Positions 42,528-50,099 of a stretch of 54,726 nucleotides of DNA are shown piece after piece. The stretch lies in NCBI GenBank assembly GCA_937870825.1, contig CALMZO010000272.1:1-54726 (forward strand), given 5' to 3'. Every line of letters begins with the position of its first letter. The stretch's first letter is position 1. Under the pieces are notes generated by a model. The model saw only the letters and a list, made by a program, of their open reading frames with translations, searched no databases and was not told the DNA's origin. Both the position numbers and the translations under genes were made by a program. The stretch comes from an uncultured Chloroflexota bacterium. Its GTDB lineage: Bacteria > Chloroflexota > Anaerolineae > UBA4142 > SHND01.

Positions 42528-44222
42528 ATGCCAAATTTTGATTCACCCCTTCCCATTGCGCGCGTTGCCGAGGCAATGGGTCTCAGGCTCGATGACATCG
42601 AGCCGCACGGAAACTATCGCGCGAAATTGTCGCCCGATTTGCTGACGCGTTTTGCCGCCAAGCCGAACGGTAAATATATCGTCGTGACGTCCATCACGCC
42701 GACCCCGCCGGGCGAAGGCAAAACGACGACGGCGATTGGTCTGGCGATGGGCATGAATCGTATGGGCTATCGCGCGGCGGTCTCGCTGCGGCAAAGCGCG
42801 TTGGGCGCGGTTTTGAATTATCGCGGCGGCGCGGCAGGCGGCGGCAAAGCACGGCTTGAACCGTACGCGCTGCTCAATCTCAACGCGAGCAGTGACTTTC
42901 ACAACATCGCGCTCGCGAACAATTTGCTCGCGGCGTGCATTGACAATGTTCTCGTACACGGCAATCCGATGGAACTCGACCCGTTTTCGCTCGCGTGGAC
43001 GCGCGTCATTCAAATCAGTGACCGCGCGCTGCGCCAAGTGCTGACGGGCTTGGGCGGACGCGAAAATGGCACTCCCCGCGAAGCGCGTTTTGATGCGGTC
43101 ACCGCGTCCGAAGTGATGGCGTTAATCGGTCTGGTGAACGGCGACGACGAACGCACAACCTTGCAAAATTTGCGCGCGCGCATCGGACGCATTGTCGTCG
43201 GACGCTCGCGGCGCGGCAAAGCGATTACGGCGGACGACTTGAAATGCGCGGGCGCGATGACCGCCCTCTTGCAAGATGCCGTGAAACCGAATCTGGTGCA
43301 GACGAATGAAGGCACGCCCGCGTTCGTCCACACCGGAACATTGGGACATCTCGCGCATGGCGCGAGTTCCATCCTCGCCGACCGCATCGCGCTGAAAACA
43401 AACGATTACGTCATCACCGAAGCCGCGTTCGGGAGTGATTTGGGGTTGGAAAAATTTGTTGACATCAAATGCCGCGCGTCGGGCTTGATGCCGAACGCGA
43501 TTGTCATTGTCGCCACGCTCCGCGCGTTCAAAATGCACGGCGGCGTCGGCAAGGTCGTCGCCGGCAAACCCCTGCCCGAAGATTTGTACAAGGAAAATTT
43601 GCACGCGTTGGAAAAAGGCGCGGCGAATTTATTAAAGCATATCGAAAACGCCAAAACCTTTGGCGCGCCGGTCATTGTCGCCATCAATCGTTTCACCCAA
43701 GATACGGACCGCGAAATTGCGCGTGTGGAACAACTCGCGCGCGACGCGGGCGCCGAAGGGACATACACATCGGATGTGTACACACGCGGCGGCGCGGGCG
43801 CGATTTCGCTCGCCGAAGCCACCGCGCACGCGGCGAACAAACCATCGCAAGCGCGTTTGTTGTACGCGGATGGGTTGCCTTTGCGCGATAAAATCGAACG
43901 CATTGTCACGCAGATGTACGGCGGCGGCGGAATAGAGTTATCGGCAGCGGCAGAAGAAAAATTGACGCAATACAGCGAGCAAGGATTCGGTCAGTTGCCG
44001 GTGTGTATTGCGAAAACGCACCTCTCGCTCACGCACGAAGAAAAGCACAAAGGGCGCCCAAAAAATTTCAAACTGCCCATTCGCGATGTGCGGCTTGCCG
44101 CTGGCGCGGGCTATGTAATCGCGTTTACGAATGAATTACGCACCATGTCAGGCATGCCCGCGCGTCCCTCGCTGGAGCAAATTGATATTGATGAAAATGG
44201 CAACGTGATTGGCTTGGAGTAA
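42528..44222 (+). CDS. fhs: Formate-tetrahydrofolate ligase, divergent
   Basis: 564 residues, normal length. Joins formate to THF using ATP. ATP loop TPTPPGEGKTTTAIGL (~57-72) is intact, and the second signature (VATLRAFKMHGG) is nearly so. The first signature is altered: the usual LRQPSLGP is LRQSALGA (~87-94), and G-I-K-GGAAGGG-Y is N-Y-R-GGAAGGG-K (~97-107); HFTGD is NASSD. These residues lie near the substrate site, so activity or specificity may differ. Paired with fchA. Confidence 0.88.
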   Translation: MPNFDSPLPIARVAEAMGLRLDDIEPHGNYRAKLSPDLLTRFAAKPNGKYIVVTSITPTPPGEGKTTTAIGLAMGMNRMGYRAAVSLRQSALGAVLNYRGGAAGGGKARLEPYALLNLNASSDFHNIALANNLLAACIDNVLVHGNPMELDPFSLAWTRVIQISDRALRQVLTGLGGRENGTPREARFDAVTASEVMALIGLVNGDDERTTLQNLRARIGRIVVGRSRRGKAITADDLKCAGAMTALLQDAVKPNLVQTNEGTPAFVHTGTLGHLAHGASSILADRIALKTNDYVITEAAFGSDLGLEKFVDIKCRASGLMPNAIVIVATLRAFKMHGGVGKVVAGKPLPEDLYKENLHALEKGAANLLKHIENAKTFGAPVIVAINRFTQDTDREIARVEQLARDAGAEGTYTSDVYTRGGAGAISLAEATAHAANKPSQARLLYADGLPLRDKIERIVTQMYGGGGIELSAAAEEKLTQYSEQGFGQLPVCIAKTHLSLTHEEKHKGRPKNFKLPIRDVRLAAGAGYVIAFTNELRTMSGMPARPSLEQIDIDENGNVIGLE

Positions 44223-44275
44223 TTTTTAAAAAAACACTTGGCTCGCCACATGACAAAGGAGTCAGAAAAAACAAA

Positions 44276-45655
44276 ATGAAAAATCACAATTCAACCAACG
44301 GACGTTTGCGTCAAAACGGCGCGCGCATCATCACCCCCCCCCCGGGTCCCAACGCGAAAAAAATGTTGGCGCGCGACAAAAAAGTGGTCTCACCTTCGTA
44401 CCCGCGCGATTATCCCTTTGTGATGGAGCGCGGCATTGGCGCGCAGGTGTGGGACGTAGACCGCAATCGCTACATTGATTGGATGGCAGGCATCGCGGTC
44501 AACGCAACGGGACACTCGCATCCGAAATTGGTCAAAGCCTTGCAAGACCAAGCCGAAAAATTTATTCATATTTCGTCGGACTATTATCACGAGACGATGA
44601 TTCGTCTCGGCGAACGCATTAACGACATCGCGCCGATGAAAGAAGATGTCGGCGTGTTCTTTGCCAACTCGGGCACGGAAGCGGTGGAAGCCGCAATCAA
44701 ACTGGCGCGCTATGCGACGAAACGACAGCGCTTTATCGGATTTCTCGGCGCGTTTCATGGACGCTCGATGGGTTCGCTTTCATTCACCGCGTCAAAATTT
44801 GTACAGCAAGAACGTTTTTTCCCGACGATGCCCGGCGTCGTCCATGTTCCGTTCCCTGACCCGTATCGTCCCGTTCTCGACCTGAATCGCGATGGTGATT
44901 ACGGCGACACGGTGGTGGACTATATCGAGCGCGTTATTTTCCAAACGATTCTGCCGCCGGATGAATGCGCGGCGATTTTATTGGAACCGATTCAAGGCGA
45001 GGGGGGTTATGTCGTGCCGCCGCAAAATTTTTTCCCGCGCCTGCGCAAATTGTGTAACAAGCATGGCATCCTCTTGATTGCGGATGAAGTGCAGTCGGGC
45101 GTCGGGCGCACCGGCAAATGGTGGGCGATTGAACATTGGAATGTCGAACCGGATATAGTTTGTTCGGCAAAGGGAATCGCAAGCGGCGTCCCGTTGGGTT
45201 TGATGTTTGCGCGGCAGTCCATCATGAAAAAGTGGGTCTCTGGCGCGCACGGGAACACGTACGGCGGGAATCCGCTCGCGTGTACTGCGGCATTGACCAC
45301 TCTCGATTTGGTGGAAGATGGCATGATGGACAACGCGGCAGAACAGGGCGAATTCATCATGGACGCGCTCGCGGAAATGCAAGTGCGGCATCCGTCCATT
45401 GGCGACCTGCGCGGCAAGGGCTTGATGATTGGCGTCGAATTTGTTCAAGACAAAACGTCCAAGCAGCCCGCGCATCAATTGCGCGAAGATATCGTGCATC
45501 ACGCGTTTCAAAATGGCTTGCTGCTGCTCGGCTGCGGACGCAGCACCATTCGCATCGCGCCGCCGTTGATGATTCAAAAGCCGCTCGTCGAAGAAGCGCT
45601 GGAAATTTTTGAAAACGCGGTGACGAGCGCGGAGAAAAAGCACAAAATGTTATAA
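44276..45655 (+). CDS. Class III (acetylornithine/GABA-type) aminotransferase
   Basis: 459 residues, SD AAAGGAGT. Fold-type I PLP enzyme: GTEAVEAAIKLARYAT, FHGRSMGSLSFTASK, LLEPIQGEGGYVVPP, ADEVQSGVGRTG and PLP Lys299 in CSAKGIASGVPLG. The N-terminus (residues 16-50, RIITPPPGPNAKKMLARDKK, SYPRDYPFV) matches the 'acetyl ornithine aminotransferase family' common in thermophiles and Chloroflexota, some of which act on GABA or amino-acid racemisation. Exact substrate not determined. Confidence 0.9.
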   Translation: MKNHNSTNGRLRQNGARIITPPPGPNAKKMLARDKKVVSPSYPRDYPFVMERGIGAQVWDVDRNRYIDWMAGIAVNATGHSHPKLVKALQDQAEKFIHISSDYYHETMIRLGERINDIAPMKEDVGVFFANSGTEAVEAAIKLARYATKRQRFIGFLGAFHGRSMGSLSFTASKFVQQERFFPTMPGVVHVPFPDPYRPVLDLNRDGDYGDTVVDYIERVIFQTILPPDECAAILLEPIQGEGGYVVPPQNFFPRLRKLCNKHGILLIADEVQSGVGRTGKWWAIEHWNVEPDIVCSAKGIASGVPLGLMFARQSIMKKWVSGAHGNTYGGNPLACTAALTTLDLVEDGMMDNAAEQGEFIMDALAEMQVRHPSIGDLRGKGLMIGVEFVQDKTSKQPAHQLREDIVHHAFQNGLLLLGCGRSTIRIAPPLMIQKPLVEEALEIFENAVTSAEKKHKML

Positions 45656-45656
45656 C

Positions 45657-45703
45657 GTGTCAGGTGTCAAGGTGTCGTGTAAAAAGAACTTGACACCTGA
45701 CAC
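45657..45703. repeat. 15-bp perfect inverted repeat
   Basis: GTGTCAGGTGTCAAG (45657-45671) and CTTGACACCTGACAC (45689-45703), loop 17 bases. Lies just after the aminotransferase stop; no T-run. If the next gene started at the GTG here, the hairpin would code its N-terminus, which is unlikely. Confidence 0.75.
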
Positions 45704-45716
45704 TTGCACGGGACCC

Positions 45717-46478
45717 TTGAATTCCATCACCGTTCTCGGCGTGCGCGTTGACGATGTGACAATGTCTGAAGCCTTGGCGCGGGTGGACGACTTTATGCAA
45801 GAGCCGCGCGTGCATCAGATTGTCACCGTCAATCCCGAATTCATCATGGCGGCGCAGAATGACGCGACGTTTGCGTGTGCGCTGGCAGAGAGCGACTTGA
45901 ATTTGCCTGACGGTGCGAATCTTTTGCGCGCGGCGGAAGCGCAGGGAACCCCGTTGCGCGAACGCGTGGCAGGCACGGATTTTTGTTGGTATTTAGGCGG
46001 CTTGGCGGCGACGGCGGGATGGAAGGTTTTTCTGCTGGGCGGACGCGGCGGGGTAGGCGGACAAGCCGCCGCGCGTTTGCAGTCGCGTTATCGCAATCTG
46101 AAAATTGTCGGGATGTTTGAAGGTTCGCCCGATGCGCGGGAGGAAGCCGAAATCATTGCGCGCATCAACGAAAGCGGCGCGGAAATTTTATTTGTCGCGT
46201 ACGGCGCGCCCGCGCAGGATGTTTGGATTTTTCAGCATCGCAGCGCTTTACAGCACGTGCGCGTGGCGATTGGCGTCGGCGGCGCGTATGACTTTATTGC
46301 AAAAAAAATTCGCCGCGCGCCCAAGCTCATGCAGGATTTGGGACTCGAATGGCTGTTTCGTCTGGTGTTGCAGCCGTGGCGCGTGCGCCGACAATGGGCG
46401 CTTGTGGTGTTTACAATCCGAATGCTGTACCAAAAACGAAATGCTCCTTCCATAAAAAAACTCGAGACCGCCGAATAA
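45717..46478 (+). CDS. WecG/TagA/CpsF-family glycosyltransferase
   Basis: 253 residues from a TTG at 45717 (reads LNSITVLGVRVDDVTM), which matches the normal family start; the 20 residues before come from the inverted repeat. GT26 features: QIVTVNPEFIMAAQND with catalytic-region motif, LNLPDGANLLRAAEAQG, ERVAGTDF, VFLLGGRGGVGG, FVAYGAPAQDVWI and GVGGAYDFIA.KIRRAPK. Adds a sugar (ManNAc/ManNAcA class) to a lipid-linked sugar in surface-polymer synthesis. Confidence 0.9.
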   Translation: MNSITVLGVRVDDVTMSEALARVDDFMQEPRVHQIVTVNPEFIMAAQNDATFACALAESDLNLPDGANLLRAAEAQGTPLRERVAGTDFCWYLGGLAATAGWKVFLLGGRGGVGGQAAARLQSRYRNLKIVGMFEGSPDAREEAEIIARINESGAEILFVAYGAPAQDVWIFQHRSALQHVRVAIGVGGAYDFIAKKIRRAPKLMQDLGLEWLFRLVLQPWRVRRQWALVVFTIRMLYQKRNAPSIKKLETAE

Positions 46479-46498
46479 GCGTTTCTAGTTTTTTGTGA

Positions 46499-46603
46499 TG
46501 TTATTTCGAGCAGAGCGCGAAATCTCGCTCGCCTATGGCAATTTCTCACTCCTGCTTTGCCCTGAGCGCGCCCTGCACCGAAGGGGTCGAAATGACACTT
46601 TAG
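46499..46603. repeat. Intergenic TTATTTCGA..TCGAAATGA repeat element
   Basis: Begins TTATTTCGAGCAGAGCG and ends in GGGGTCGAAATGACAC; contains CTGAGCGCGCCCTGCACCGA. It resembles the CATTTCGACCCCTTCGG...CTCAGG intergenic repeats of many bacteria. Located between the wecG-like gene and the response regulator. Confidence 0.6.
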
Positions 46604-46605
46604 TG

Positions 46606-47262
46606 TTATTTCGTTTCGAGCCGATACCCTTCGCCGCGCAGTGTTACGAGCAATTTCGGTTTGTTCGGGTCATCCTCGATTTTTTCGCGCAGCCAACGCA
46701 TGTGAACATCGAGCGTACGCGTGTCCCCGAGATAATCGGTATCCCAAATTTCCTGCATCAACTTTTTTCGCGTGACGATTTGCCCCGCGTTCTCCATAAA
46801 CAATTTCAACAGTTCAAATTCTTTCGGCGTCAATTTGTGAGTACGAGTGCCGCGCGTCACGCGGCGGCGCTCGACATTCAACAGGAGCGCGCCGACCTTC
46901 ATTTCGCGCGGCGGACGATTGTCCAGCGCGGAGCGGAGGCGCTGCGACAATTTTTTCGGCGTCGTCGTTTTCGGCAGCACCAGCGCGCCGTTGCTGCCGC
47001 CGTCAATGCGGTTGGGATTCTGTGCGAGCAAAATCAAAATGGGATGTGAACTTCGATGCAGGGAACGCACCAGACGTTTGACACTCAAACGGGGGGATGT
47101 CGAATCCAAAATAATCGCGTCGGGGAGTCGCGCCTTTGCTTGCGCGAGCGCTTGACGTCCACTGTGCGCGGTGAGAATGGAATATTCTTTTTTGTTAAAA
47201 GACGTGGCGAGATTTGTCGTAACCTCTTTGTCGTTGGCGACAATCAGTACGGTCGCTGGCAT
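46606..47262 (-). CDS. OmpR/PhoB-type response regulator, orphan
   Basis: 218 residues. Receiver domain ~1-110 keeps the phosphorylatable Asp53 (AIILDSTSP) and the conserved Lys (LVLPKTTTPKK), but the acidic pair is Asn10-Asp11 and the switch Thr region is ILLAQN, so phosphorylation is uncertain. Winged-helix Trans_reg_C at ~118-218: LTPKEFELLKLFMENAG, VHMRWLREKIEDDP, LLVTLRGEGYRL. No histidine kinase is adjacent. Divergent from the TPP enzyme gene. Confidence 0.9.
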   Translation of the reverse strand: MPATVLIVANDKEVTTNLATSFNKKEYSILTAHSGRQALAQAKARLPDAIILDSTSPRLSVKRLVRSLHRSSHPILILLAQNPNRIDGGSNGALVLPKTTTPKKLSQRLRSALDNRPPREMKVGALLLNVERRRVTRGTRTHKLTPKEFELLKLFMENAGQIVTRKKLMQEIWDTDYLGDTRTLDVHMRWLREKIEDDPNKPKLLVTLRGEGYRLETK

Positions 47263-47416
47263 TGCAAACTCCTACAAGCATCGTTGCCGCAAAAAAAATT
47301 CGCGTCCCGTAACCGCGCGCGCCTCCCTCGTGGAGGTTATGTCATCTGTGCAAGGGTGAACCGGCAAAAATGATGACGTGTCAAGATTTAGGTCGCGGAG
47401 CGTTGAAACGGCGGTG

Positions 47417-47444
47417 ATTATAGTCCACCTCTTGAATTTGGCAA
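47417..47444 (-). promoter_or_regulatory. Promoter of the response regulator gene
   Basis: Minus strand TTGCCA (47444-47439), 16 bp, TATAAT (47422-47417); leader of ~150 bases with a CCTCC/GGAGG hairpin. Confidence 0.7.
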
Positions 47445-47506
47445 ACCTTAAAAAATTTTCACATTGGAATTTTTTCGCGTTTCTATAATTTTTTTTGCGA
47501 TTGTGA

Positions 47507-47535
47507 TTGACGCTGTGATGCGCGCATGTTAGACT
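47507..47535 (+). promoter_or_regulatory. Promoter of the TPP enzyme gene
   Basis: TTGACG (47507-47512), 17 bp, TAGACT (47530-47535). Confidence 0.6.
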
Positions 47536-47583
47536 CAAAGTGTAATCGTTTTGCAATCGCGTTCCGCGTATTCTGAATGGTAC

Positions 47584-47597
47584 ATGCAAGCTTGCAT
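47584..47597. promoter_or_regulatory. 14-bp palindrome upstream of TPP enzyme gene
   Basis: ATGCAAGCTTGCAT, perfect, about 20 bp before the ATG and downstream of the putative promoter; a possible operator or mRNA structure. Confidence 0.45.
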
Positions 47598-47617
47598 CAC
47601 TCCTCTCTGAGGTGGGT

Positions 47618-49282
47618 ATGAACATTCACGGTGGTCGCCTCGTCGCGTGCGTTTTGAAAAATGAAAATGTTTCGCATCTATTTACGTTGTGCGGGGGACA
47701 TATTGCATCTATTTACGATGGCTGTATTGACGAGGAAATAAAAATTATTGACACGCGGCACGAACAAGCCGCGGCACATGCAGCCGACGCATACGCGCGT
47801 TTGACGCGCGGCATTGGCGTCGCGGCAGTGACAGCCGGACCCGGCGTGACCGATGCAGTGACGGCAGTCGCGAACGCGTATTATGCGAACAGTCCGCTGC
47901 TCTTGCTCGGTGGCGCTGCGCCATTGGAGCAGCAAGGACGCGGCGCGCTGCAAGAGCTGGAACAAGTTGCGCTCTTGAAACCGATTACAAAATACAGCAT
48001 TGCGATTCATCAAACGGAACGCATTCCGGAATTGTTGACGCAAGCCATTCGTATCGCGCTCACGGGAAAACCGGGTCCGGTTTTTGTTGAAATTCCGTTC
48101 GACATTTTGATACAGTTCGTGGATGAGGACAATATAAAATTTCCGAAGCAGTATCGCTCAACGTCGCGCGCGTACGGCGACCTTGCACAAATCGCGCGCG
48201 CGGCGGAATTGCTTGCGAACGCGCAGCATCCTGTCGTCTTGGCAGGAACGCAAGTGTATTGGGATGACGCGTCGAATGTTCTCCGAACATTCGTAGAAAA
48301 ATTTAATTTGCCTGTCTTTCCGAACGGCATGGGGCGCGGCACAATTCCAATGAATCATCCGAATTGTTTGCCGCTCGGGCGCGGGGCGGCTTTGAAAGGC
48401 GCGGACGTTGTTTTGTCGCTCGGCGTGCCGATGGATTTTCGGATGCGTTATGGCGATTTCGGCGATGAAACAAAATTGATTCAAGTGGATGTGGACGCGG
48501 CGGAAATTGGCAGAAATCGCGCGGTGGATGTCGGCATTGTCGGAAACGCGCGCGCTGTGATTGACCAATTGTCCGACGCGTTGGATGGGACGACCACAAG
48601 GGTTCGCCCATACGACGCGTGGCTCGCGTTCTTGCAAGGCGTTCAAGAGGAAAAGCACACGGCGCAAGCGGAATGGGAAAACTCGAACGAAATTCCGATT
48701 CATCAATTGCGTCTCGCGCACGAGTTGAACAAAATTTTGGATGATGACACCATCGTTATCGCGGACGGCGGCGATGTCGTTGGGCTTGCCGCCAAAGTGT
48801 TGACGATTACGAAACCGGGGCAGTGGCTCGACCCGGGCCCGCTCGGCTGTCTCGGCGTCGGTTTGCCGTTCGCGTTGGCGGCGCAAGTGTTGTACCCCAA
48901 TAAAAAAGTCATTGTGTTGAATGGTGATGGTTCGTTCGGCTTGAACGGCATGGAATTTGATACTGCCGCGCGTTTCAATTTACCCATCGTCACCGTAATC
49001 GGCAATGATGGGCAGTGGGGTGAAATTCGTTTGCCGCAAATCGCGTTGATGGGCGAGGAACGCGCGGTGGCGACACAGCTCGCGCCAAAGGCGCAGTACG
49101 AAAAAATCGCCGACGCGTTCGGCGGCTATGGTGAATGTGTCACAGAGCCGAATGAAATTGTGCCCGCGATTCAGCGCGCGTTCGCAAACGCGCACAGCGC
49201 AAGCAAACCGAGCATCGTGAATGTGATGATTGACCCGCAGGGTGTGACAAAAGCGGACGCGGTGCGCGCGTATGTTTTGTGA
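47618..49282 (+). CDS. ThDP-dependent enzyme (2-hydroxyacyl-CoA lyase / acetolactate synthase type)
   Basis: 554 residues from the ATG at 47618 (SD GAGGTGGG). Complete three-domain ThDP enzyme: Pyr domain with catalytic Glu49 (DTRHEQAAAHAADAYAR), TAGPGVTDAVTAV, central domain (~185-330), and PP domain with GDGSFGLNGMEFDTA and IGNDGQWGE. GGDVVGLAAKVL and QWLDPGPLGCLGVGLPFALA resemble 2-hydroxyacyl-CoA lyases and oxalyl-CoA decarboxylases more than IlvB. No small ilvN subunit follows. Substrate not fixed. Confidence 0.85.
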   Translation: MNIHGGRLVACVLKNENVSHLFTLCGGHIASIYDGCIDEEIKIIDTRHEQAAAHAADAYARLTRGIGVAAVTAGPGVTDAVTAVANAYYANSPLLLLGGAAPLEQQGRGALQELEQVALLKPITKYSIAIHQTERIPELLTQAIRIALTGKPGPVFVEIPFDILIQFVDEDNIKFPKQYRSTSRAYGDLAQIARAAELLANAQHPVVLAGTQVYWDDASNVLRTFVEKFNLPVFPNGMGRGTIPMNHPNCLPLGRGAALKGADVVLSLGVPMDFRMRYGDFGDETKLIQVDVDAAEIGRNRAVDVGIVGNARAVIDQLSDALDGTTTRVRPYDAWLAFLQGVQEEKHTAQAEWENSNEIPIHQLRLAHELNKILDDDTIVIADGGDVVGLAAKVLTITKPGQWLDPGPLGCLGVGLPFALAAQVLYPNKKVIVLNGDGSFGLNGMEFDTAARFNLPIVTVIGNDGQWGEIRLPQIALMGEERAVATQLAPKAQYEKIADAFGGYGECVTEPNEIVPAIQRAFANAHSASKPSIVNVMIDPQGVTKADAVRAYVL

Positions 49283-49285
49283 TGG

Positions 49286-49319
49286 AAACCTCGCAGGTTT
49301 TCGGAAACCTGCGAGGTTT
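49286..49319. terminator. Hairpin terminator after TPP enzyme gene
   Basis: AAACCTCGCAGGTTT / AAACCTGCGAGGTTT, 15-bp stem, loop TCGG. Confidence 0.82.
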
Positions 49320-49323
49320 AAGG

Positions 49324-49329
49324 TATAAT
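49324..49329 (+). promoter_or_regulatory. -10 box giving a near-leaderless mRNA
   Basis: TATAAT ends 8 bp before the ATG at 49338, and there is no SD, so transcription would begin about at the start codon. No clear -35: it would fall inside the terminator stem. Confidence 0.5.
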
Positions 49330-49337
49330 CCCCCGCA

Positions 49338-50099
49338 ATGAAGACCACTGTGGTCATTCCGACCTATAACGAAGCCGAAAATCTCCGCGCAATTTCCACC
49401 GCCTTACTGAATCTCCCCATTTCTGACCTCGATATTTTGATTGTGGACGATGAATCGCCTGACGGCACGGGCGCGCTCGCCGAGGAATTGCGCCGCGAAT
49501 TTGCGCCGCGTTTGCATGTTTTGCATCGTCCCGCCAAGTCGGGACTCGGCACGGCGTACATTGAGGGATTTGTGTTGGGCATGAAAAATGGCGCGGACTG
49601 TCTCGCGCAGATGGACGCGGACTTTTCGCACTCGCCCGATTACTTGCCGCAATTTTTGAAACGGATTGACAAGTACGATGTCGTCGTCGGTTCGCGTTAT
49701 GTGCCGGGCGGCAAATTGGATGAGCGTTGGAGTTTCGGCAGATATTTGTTGAGTTGGTGGGCGAACAGTGTGTATGTGCGAATGATTTTGGGATTAAAGG
49801 TGCGCGACGCGACGGCGGGTTTCAAACTGTGGCGGCGCAGCGCGTTGGAAAAAATCAATTTGGAACGCGTGCGCGCAAACGGCTACGTCTTTCAGGTCGA
49901 GATGGCGTATCTGTCGGAACAAAATGGTTTGCGAATTTTGGAATATCCAATTTACTTTGAAGACCGCCGCATCGGGCAATCGAAAATGGACATGCGCGTC
50001 AAGTGGGAAGCCGCCTCGCGGGTGTGGGAAATTCGTTCGCGCTATGGCGCGCTTGGCAACAATACTTCATTAGTCGAGTGGCAGCGTGAAACGATTTGA
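49338..50099 (+). CDS. Polyprenol monophosphomannose synthase-like GT2
   Basis: 253 residues. GT-A fold of the Dpm1 group: [23 protein letters not shown] (first Asp pair), [12 protein letters not shown], the DxD motif [29 protein letters not shown] and the [15 protein letters not shown] end. Transfers mannose or another hexose from NDP-sugar to polyprenyl phosphate, giving the donor used by GT-C membrane transferases. The next gene overlaps its 3' end by 14 bp and encodes such a membrane protein. Confidence 0.92.
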   Translation: MKTTVVIPTYNEAENLRAISTALLNLPISDLDILIVDDESPDGTGALAEELRREFAPRLHVLHRPAKSGLGTAYIEGFVLGMKNGADCLAQMDADFSHSPDYLPQFLKRIDKYDVVVGSRYVPGGKLDERWSFGRYLLSWWANSVYVRMILGLKVRDATAGFKLWRRSALEKINLERVRANGYVFQVEMAYLSEQNGLRILEYPIYFEDRRIGQSKMDMRVKWEAASRVWEIRSRYGALGNNTSLVEWQRETI

